A stretch of 64,000 nucleotides of DNA from Saprospiraceae bacterium (GTDB lineage Bacteria; Bacteroidota; Bacteroidia; Chitinophagales; Saprospiraceae). Location: NCBI GenBank assembly GCA_016719855.1, contig JADJYH010000013.1, positions 70,635 to 134,634 of the forward strand. Reading direction: 5' to 3'. Made by a program: the position numbers and the translations under genes. Under the pieces are notes generated by a model. That model had not been told where the DNA came from. It saw nothing but the letters and a program-made list of their open reading frames with translations, and searched no databases. Each line of letters begins with the position of its first letter. Within the stretch, counting starts at the first letter, position 1. Below, one piece after another: positions 59,457 to 64,000 of the stretch.

Positions 59457-59546
59457 AATTGAATTGAGAATTGAGAATTGAAAATGGCGTGTCCCGGTAT
59501 TCTCAATTTTCCGTTCTCAATTTTCCATTCTTCATCCTCAATTCAA
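59457..59546. repeat. Inverted word repeat (TTGAGAATTG words) between PntA2 and PntB
   Basis: AATTGAATTGAGAATTGAGA and AATTGAAAATGG on the left oppose ATTCTCAATTTTCCGTTCTC and ATCCTCAATTCAATT on the right. It is the same word family as 10630-10713 and forms a hairpin inside the operon. Confidence 0.65.
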
Positions 59547-59548
59547 TT

Positions 59549-60937
59549 ATGACTGCATTTCTCCTCGAACTTTCGTACCTCCTCGGTTCCATCACATTTG
59601 TGGTTGGCTTGAAAAAACTAAGCCATCCAGAGACGGCCAGGCAGGGCAACCTGTTGGCAGCGGCGGGCATGGGATTGGCTATTCTGGCTACCGTCCTATT
59701 CCACGAACACAACGGAGAGCGCATCGGCAACATCGGCTGGATAGTAGCAGCCATGGGCATTGGCACTGCTATCGGTTGGACAATGGCCATGAAGGTCAAA
59801 ATGACCGGAATGCCTCAAATGGTCTCCTTTTTCAACGGCATGGGCGGTGCTTGTGCGGCCATCATCTCCATCGTGGAATACCATTCGCATCCTGAAGGGG
59901 CGGCCGGTTATTTCTTGGTGGTGTTCCTTGGGCTGGTCATTGGCAGCGTCTCATTCAGCGGCAGCATGATAGCCTTCGGCAAACTGGATGAAAAAATAAA
60001 GGACTTTTCTGCCAAATGGCTCACGGTATTCAACCTGGTGCTGTTGGCGGTAATCATCGGGATATTGGTCACTGCTGTCACTTCGCCTGAAACCTTTGGC
60101 CCTAACGTGCTTTGGATTTTGTTGGTGCTCAGCCTGCTCTACGGCGTCCTTTTCGTGATGCCCATCGGAGGTGCCGATATGCCAGTAGTTATCTCGCTGC
60201 TGAACTCCTTGACAGGCATGGCCGCAGCGTTTGGCGGCTTTTTGTACGACAACCAAATCATGCTCACGGGGGGTATCCTTGTTGGTTCGGCAGGCACCAT
60301 ACTTACGGTACTGATGTGCAAAGCCATGAACCGCTCCTTGCTGAACGTCATCATTGGCTCGTTCGGTGGTAGCGCTGCGGGTGCTGCTGCGGCCAGGGGC
60401 GACCAAACGGTGAAGGAAATCAGTTTGACGGACTCGGCCATACTTTGTTCCTACGCCACTCGGGTGTGCATCGTGCCTGGCTACGGCTTGGCCGTTGCGC
60501 AAGCGCAGCATATTTGCCATGATTTGGAAAAACAACTGGAGTCAAAGGGTGTGGAAGTTTATTATGCCATCCACCCAGTGGCGGGGCGTATGCCTGGACA
60601 CATGAACGTGCTGCTCGCTGAGGCCGATGTGCCTTACCCGAAGCTCATTGAAATGGAGGATGCCAATGGAATGATGAACAGTACCGACGTCGCCATCATC
60701 GTGGGCGCCAACGACGTGGTGAACCCCAGCGCCGAGGACGACCCCGGCAGCCCGATTTACGGGATGCCCGTCATCAAGGTTTGGGAGGCCAAAAATGTCA
60801 TCGTGATGAAGCGGAGCATGCGGTCGGGCTACGCTGGTATTGAGAACCCGCTGTTTTTCCATGCCAAGACCAAGATGCTTTTTGGCGATGCAAAAGACAC
60901 GTTGCAGAAGCTGGTGAGCGAGGTGAAAATGACTTGA
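59549..60937 (+). CDS. pntB: NAD(P) transhydrogenase beta subunit
   Basis: 462 residues from the ATG at 59549 (MTAFLLELSYLLGSITFVVG). About nine membrane segments in the first 270 residues include the proton channel; the NADP(H)-binding domain III follows with IVPGYGLAVAQAQHICHDLE, GRMPGHMNVLLAEADVPYPK, VAIIVGANDVVNPSAEDDPG and NVIVMKRSMRSGYAGIENPL. It uses the proton gradient to reduce NADP with NADH. All family signatures are intact, which makes the damage in PntA1 stand out. Confidence 0.95.
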   Translation: MTAFLLELSYLLGSITFVVGLKKLSHPETARQGNLLAAAGMGLAILATVLFHEHNGERIGNIGWIVAAMGIGTAIGWTMAMKVKMTGMPQMVSFFNGMGGACAAIISIVEYHSHPEGAAGYFLVVFLGLVIGSVSFSGSMIAFGKLDEKIKDFSAKWLTVFNLVLLAVIIGILVTAVTSPETFGPNVLWILLVLSLLYGVLFVMPIGGADMPVVISLLNSLTGMAAAFGGFLYDNQIMLTGGILVGSAGTILTVLMCKAMNRSLLNVIIGSFGGSAAGAAAARGDQTVKEISLTDSAILCSYATRVCIVPGYGLAVAQAQHICHDLEKQLESKGVEVYYAIHPVAGRMPGHMNVLLAEADVPYPKLIEMEDANGMMNSTDVAIIVGANDVVNPSAEDDPGSPIYGMPVIKVWEAKNVIVMKRSMRSGYAGIENPLFFHAKTKMLFGDAKDTLQKLVSEVKMT

Positions 60938-60942
60938 TAGGA

Positions 60943-61020
60943 TTGTGGTCGCCCAATTTCTTGGGCAGACCGGTTAGCATCATAAGAATTCGGTCTGCCC
61001 AATAAATTGGGCGACCACAA
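60943..61020. repeat. 30-bp inverted repeat with one mismatch
   Basis: TTGTGGTCGCCCAATTTCTT with GGGCAGACCG (60943-60972) is answered by CGGTCTGCCCAATAAATTGG with GCGACCACAA (60991-61020); only one position does not pair and the loop is 18 bases. It lies six bases after the pntB stop. The length and near-perfection suggest a mobile palindromic repeat rather than only a terminator. Confidence 0.8.
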
Positions 61021-61026
61021 AAAACA

Positions 61027-61061
61027 AGAAAGGCTGCCAATTGGGCAGCCTTTCTGTTTTT
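61027..61061. terminator. Bidirectional terminator between pntB and the Crp/Fnr gene
   Basis: AGAAAGGCTGCC and GGCAGCCTTTCT form a perfect 12-bp stem with a 5-base loop, followed by GTTTTT on the plus strand and by CTTGTTTTT on the minus strand. Confidence 0.8.
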
Positions 61062-61080
61062 GAATATGTAAGAGCGTCTT

Positions 61081-61770
61081 TCAAGCAAGTCTGGTCATGT
61101 CCCGCACCAAGATTTTTCCACGGTTGAAATAAATCAAATCCGATTTGCGCAGCTCGTTCAAAACGAGCGTCACGGTCTGGCGGGACGTACAGGTGATATT
61201 GGCGATGTCTTGGTGGGTGAGGGAATGCTTGAGCAGCATTTCCAGACCTACTTTGCGGCCTGTTTTCGCTACTGAATCCTTGATAAACTCCACGATACGG
61301 GTACGGGCATCTTTGAAAATCAACGACTCCAACTGGTTTTCTGCCCGCATGAGGCGGTTGCCAAATAGCGTCATGATTCGGTCGCAAAGCTGAAAGTTCA
61401 AGCGCATCAGCCGCTTCAAGTCATCCACTTTCAAGCAGTAGATATGTACCTCCTCCCGCAGCGCTTGGGCGAGGTCCTGGCGGCGGGTTTCGCCGATGAT
61501 GCCCAACTCACCGAACATGGCAAGTGGTTGGAACAAGGATTTGATGATTTCCTTGCCATCGTCAGAGTGCATGGCAATTTTTATGATACCTTTTGCCAAG
61601 AAGAAAATCTGGTCGGAAGCCTCGTCTGGCAGGTAGATATAGCTGAACTTGGGCTTCACCCGGTACTCAGCCATTGCCTCTAGTTTTTCTTTTTCCTCGA
61701 AGGTAAGGCAGTCGAAAAGTGGGAATTCAGAGATTGGAGCGATGCCGTTGTGTGTAGTTGTTGCTGTCAT
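61081..61770 (-). CDS. Crp/Fnr family transcriptional regulator
   Basis: 229 residues. The cNMP-binding-type beta-roll (FSYIYLPDEASDQIFFLAKG, AMFGELGIIGETRRQDLAQA) is followed by the dimer helix and a winged helix-turn-helix: LTHQDIANITCTSRQTVTLV and LNELRKSDLIYFNRGKILVR. No FNR-type cysteine cluster is present, so an iron-sulfur sensor is unlikely. Whether it binds cAMP cannot be decided: the usual RxS pair is not evident, and QDLAQA stands at that place. Start at 61770 (MTATTTHNG); a TTG at 61779 is less likely. A -7-like TCAATTTG lies about 50 bases upstream. Confidence 0.9.
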   Translation of the reverse strand: MTATTTHNGIAPISEFPLFDCLTFEEKEKLEAMAEYRVKPKFSYIYLPDEASDQIFFLAKGIIKIAMHSDDGKEIIKSLFQPLAMFGELGIIGETRRQDLAQALREEVHIYCLKVDDLKRLMRLNFQLCDRIMTLFGNRLMRAENQLESLIFKDARTRIVEFIKDSVAKTGRKVGLEMLLKHSLTHQDIANITCTSRQTVTLVLNELRKSDLIYFNRGKILVRDMTRLA

Positions 61771-62027
61771 GTCTTTCAATTTTTCTTTGCTGTGATAACT
61801 AATTTGAGTTTACAAATTGAAAGACACGGAAATGATTGGCAGCCCCTACGTTGGTTTCTGTTTTTTCAAAATTATAGTTTGTGGGTTAAAAAAGGAGGGC
61901 TACTTAAAAGTCATGCGAAGGCTCACCTAAGAATAAAAAGTTGGTTAACATTTTTATTCTGAAAATCAGTTCAATAAAACTTCTTGCGTTTGTTTCATGC
62001 CAAAACCGATTTTGGTTGTGAACTGGA

Positions 62028-62070
62028 CAAAAAAAATCGTGCATCAACCTTCAAACGGTCAATGCACGAT
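62028..62070 (-). terminator. Rho-independent terminator for ffh
   Basis: On the minus strand ATCGTGCAT pairs with ATGCACGAT across a 17-base loop, and a run of T follows directly. It lies downstream of ffh, separated from it by the G/C-only block. Confidence 0.75.
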
Positions 62071-62078
62071 TCTCGCAG

Positions 62079-62437
62079 GGGGGGGGGGACGGGGGGGGGG
62101 GGGGGGGGGGGGGCACGGGCCCCCGCCCCCGCCCCCCCCCCCCCGCCCGAAAAGTGGGGCCGAGGACAACCCCGGGGAGGGGCCCCGGCGCCGGCGGCCG
62201 GGGGGGGGGGGCGGGGGGGCGTGCGGGGGGGGGGGGGGGGGGGGAAAAAAGAAAAGGGGCCCGCCCCCCACCCCGGGGAGAAACCCCCACAACCCCCCAC
62301 CGAAACCCTGGGAGGGCCGGGCCCCCCCCCCCCCCACACTGGGGGCGTTGGGGGCGGGGGGGGGGGGGGGGGGACCCTTTCCCCCTTTTGGCCGGTGGGT
62401 TCCGGGTTTGGTGGGTGGCGGGGGGGGGAGGAAAAAG
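62079..62437. repeat. Low-complexity G/C-only block (poly-G runs), probably artefactual
   Basis: About 360 bases made almost wholly of G and C, with G runs of 10-24 and some C runs; A and T are nearly absent, whereas flanking sequence is balanced. It starts abruptly after ACGATTCTCGCA and ends at GGAAAAAGGGAATTTG. Long open frames through it (Gly/Pro/Arg-rich) reflect composition, not genes. It looks like a failed or low-quality read region merged into the assembly. If real, it would be a very strong G-quadruplex former. Confidence 0.75.
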
Positions 62438-62456
62438 GGAATTTGTAACGCAGTAG

Positions 62457-63803
62457 TTACCTCCTAAACCCTGCCTTCGGCGCAGCAGGCATCTTGCCGG
62501 AGGAAAAGCCGGGCATCTTGGTCATCTGGTGCATCATCTTGCGCATCTGGTCGAACTGCTTGATGAACATGTTGATTTGGTTCAAATCCTGTCCACTGCC
62601 TTTTGCGAGCCGCTTTTTTCGGCTCATGTTGAGCAATTCGGGGTTCCTGCGCTCCTGTGGGGTCATGGAGAAAATGATGGCCTCCACCCGGTTCAACGAG
62701 CTTTCGTCAATGTCCACATCCTTGATGGCTTTGCTAACGCCTGGTATCATGTTCATCAGCGACTTCATATCGCCCATGCGGCGTATCTGCTTGATTTGGC
62801 TGAGAAAATCCTCGAAGTCGAACTTGTTCTTCATGATTTTCTTCTCCAGCCGCTTGGCTTCCACCTCGTCGAACTGTTCCTGCGCCTTTTCCACCAGCGA
62901 CACGATGTCGCCCATGCCGAGGATTCGCTGTGCCATCCGCTCTGGGTAGAACACATCGAGGGTGTCCATCTTCTCGCCCATGCTCACGAACTTGATGGGC
63001 TTACCGACCGTGTATTTGATCGAAAGCGCCGCACCACCACGGGTGTCGCCGTCGATTTTCGTCAGCACCACGCCGTCGAAGTTGAGGCGGTCGTTGAAGG
63101 TCTTGGCAGTGTTCACGGCGTCTTGGCCCGTCATGGAGTCCACCACAAAGAGCGTCTCGTTCGGCGAGATGGCGTCCCTGACATTGGTGATTTCCTGCAT
63201 CATCTCCTCGTCCACGGCGAGGCGGCCAGCGGTATCCACGATGACCACGTCGAAGCCGTGGGCCTGGGCATGTACGATGGCCTTCAGGGCGATGTCCACC
63301 GGGTTCTTGTTCTCGATTTCCTTGAAAACGGGCACGGAAATTTGCTCGCCAATCACGTTCAACTGGTCAATGGCCGCAGGGCGATACACGTCGCATGCCA
63401 CGAGCAGCGGCTTCTTCTGGCGTTTGGTTTTGAGGTGGTGCGCCAGCTTGCCACTGAACGTCGTTTTGCCGGAACCCTGCAAGCCTGCAATCAGGATGAC
63501 CGTTGGCGAGCCTTTCAGGTTGATACCAGCAGCTTGGCCGCCCATCAGCTCTGTTAGTTCATCGCTGACGATTTTCACCATCAACTGGCCGGGGTTCACG
63601 GACTTGAGCACGTTTTCGGTGCCGAGTGCTTTCTCCCGTACTTTTTCGGTGAATTCCTTGGCGATGGCGTAGTTCACGTCCGCCGCCACGAGGGCACGGC
63701 GCACTTCTTTTATGCTCTCCGCAACGTTGAGTTCCGTGAGTTTGCGCTCCCCGGTGAGCGATTTGAAGGCAAGGTCAAGTTTCTCGGATAAACTGTCGAA
63801 CAT
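62457..63803 (-). CDS. ffh: Signal recognition particle protein Ffh (SRP54)
   Basis: 448 residues from the ATG at 63803 (MFDSLSEKLDLAFKSLTGER). N domain, then the GTPase G domain with G1 LQGSGKTTFSGKLA, G2 DVYRPAAIDQLNVI, G3 VDTAGRLAVDEEMM, G4 TKIDGDTRGGAALS and G5 FVSMGEKMD. The methionine-rich M domain (MGDMKSLMNMIPGVSKAIKD, RRNPELLNMSRKKRLAKGSG, FDQMRKMMHQMTKMPGFSSG) binds SRP RNA and signal peptides. It targets nascent membrane proteins to FtsY at the inner membrane. The frame is complete and intact. Confidence 0.97.
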   Translation of the reverse strand: MFDSLSEKLDLAFKSLTGERKLTELNVAESIKEVRRALVAADVNYAIAKEFTEKVREKALGTENVLKSVNPGQLMVKIVSDELTELMGGQAAGINLKGSPTVILIAGLQGSGKTTFSGKLAHHLKTKRQKKPLLVACDVYRPAAIDQLNVIGEQISVPVFKEIENKNPVDIALKAIVHAQAHGFDVVIVDTAGRLAVDEEMMQEITNVRDAISPNETLFVVDSMTGQDAVNTAKTFNDRLNFDGVVLTKIDGDTRGGAALSIKYTVGKPIKFVSMGEKMDTLDVFYPERMAQRILGMGDIVSLVEKAQEQFDEVEAKRLEKKIMKNKFDFEDFLSQIKQIRRMGDMKSLMNMIPGVSKAIKDVDIDESSLNRVEAIIFSMTPQERRNPELLNMSRKKRLAKGSGQDLNQINMFIKQFDQMRKMMHQMTKMPGFSSGKMPAAPKAGFRR

Positions 63804-63924
63804 GATGGAAATGAGAATTGAAGGTTGAAAATGGAGCATGTCAACTCGTTACGCTCGGTTGACAGCCGGGCGCAAAGATAATTTATTCGGGGAAATGAAA
63901 AGCGGGTGTTCAACGGGGCAAAGC

Positions 63925-64000
63925 ATGAATTTGGCGGCGGCGCTGGGCCAAAACCCGTGCAAGTCGAAGCTGGTGGGCTGCGTGGGGAGCAGCATCCGAA
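63925..64000 (+). other. Possible start of a gene running off the right edge
   Basis: From the ATG at 63925 the frame is open to the end (MNLAAALGQNPCKSKLVGCV), only 25 codons. This is too short to assign, and the sequence is GC-rich with no recognisable motif. Confidence 0.25.

Larger units (their letters stand above)
61771..62456. other. Spacer between ffh and the Crp/Fnr gene
   Basis: It contains the leader of the regulator gene (61771-61900), AT-rich sequence without features (61900-62025), the ffh terminator and the G/C-only block listed separately. Confidence 0.5.

Noticed and set aside
60943..61020. IS element end or attachment site
   Set aside because: Inverted repeat only; no transposase or integrase reading frame and no target duplication visible.
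61984..62467. Several Gly/Pro/Arg-rich open frames on both strands
   Set aside because: All fall in the G/C-only block and result from absence of A and T, hence of stop codons.

Overview
The window looks like one chromosomal stretch of a Bacteroidetes bacterium, probably of the Saprospiraceae/Chitinophagia type. The support is a type IX secretion (T9SS) sorting domain, a TPR/PD40/OmpA-like protein, a TamB-TamL pair, WG-repeat, DUF3857 and CotH proteins, methylmalonyl-CoA mutase, a Bacteroidetes-style promoter (TTTG-N18-TATATTTG) and the near absence of Shine-Dalgarno sequences. I saw no rRNA, tRNA, CRISPR array or canonical IS element.

Layout. 0-9 kb: partial TIGR03032 protein, methyltransferase, a frameshifted membrane protein, DUF1080 hydrolase, acetoacetyl-CoA synthetase, 5'-nucleotidase-like lipoprotein, unknown exported protein. 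9-17 kb (minus strand): two tandem CotH proteins, an asparaginase-domain protein, an exported unknown, a WG-repeat/TonB-C-like protein. 17-22.5 kb (minus strand): a T9SS cargo protein, then an accessory island with a P-loop GTPase-like protein, a 31-codon pentapeptide-type leader, a pentapeptide-repeat protein and a NACHT STAND NTPase, surrounded by repeated protein-tail remnants and palindromes. This island is the best candidate for a conflict/defence system. 22.8-33 kb: two tandem DUF3857/transglutaminase proteins, a START-domain protein, thyA, an SDR, a ClC channel, a class III cyclase. 33-46 kb: glycerophosphodiesterase, TPR/PD40/OmpA-like protein, lipoprotein, cold-shock protein, DUF2911 protein, then TamB and TamL. 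46-51 kb: methylmalonyl-CoA mutase, a 21-bp repeat array, a small FN3-like protein, and a diverged tandem duplication with several terminators. 51-64 kb: a multi-PAS histidine kinase and response regulator, TIGR00266 protein, esterase, cytochrome c lipoprotein, proton-translocating transhydrogenase (PntA1 damaged, PntA2, PntB), Crp/Fnr regulator, ffh.

Two properties colour everything else. First, about 17 genes are broken by small shifts, most of them single-base changes in homopolymer runs where one base more or less restores family sequence. The simplest reading is uncorrected sequencing error, so I annotate these as single genes with internal frameshifts rather than as pseudogenes. A G/C-only block at 62.08-62.44 kb is probably also an artefact. 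Second, the spacers carry many degenerate short-word repeats, often as inverted arms, and some of this material also lies inside coding sequences. I cannot match these elements to a named family.
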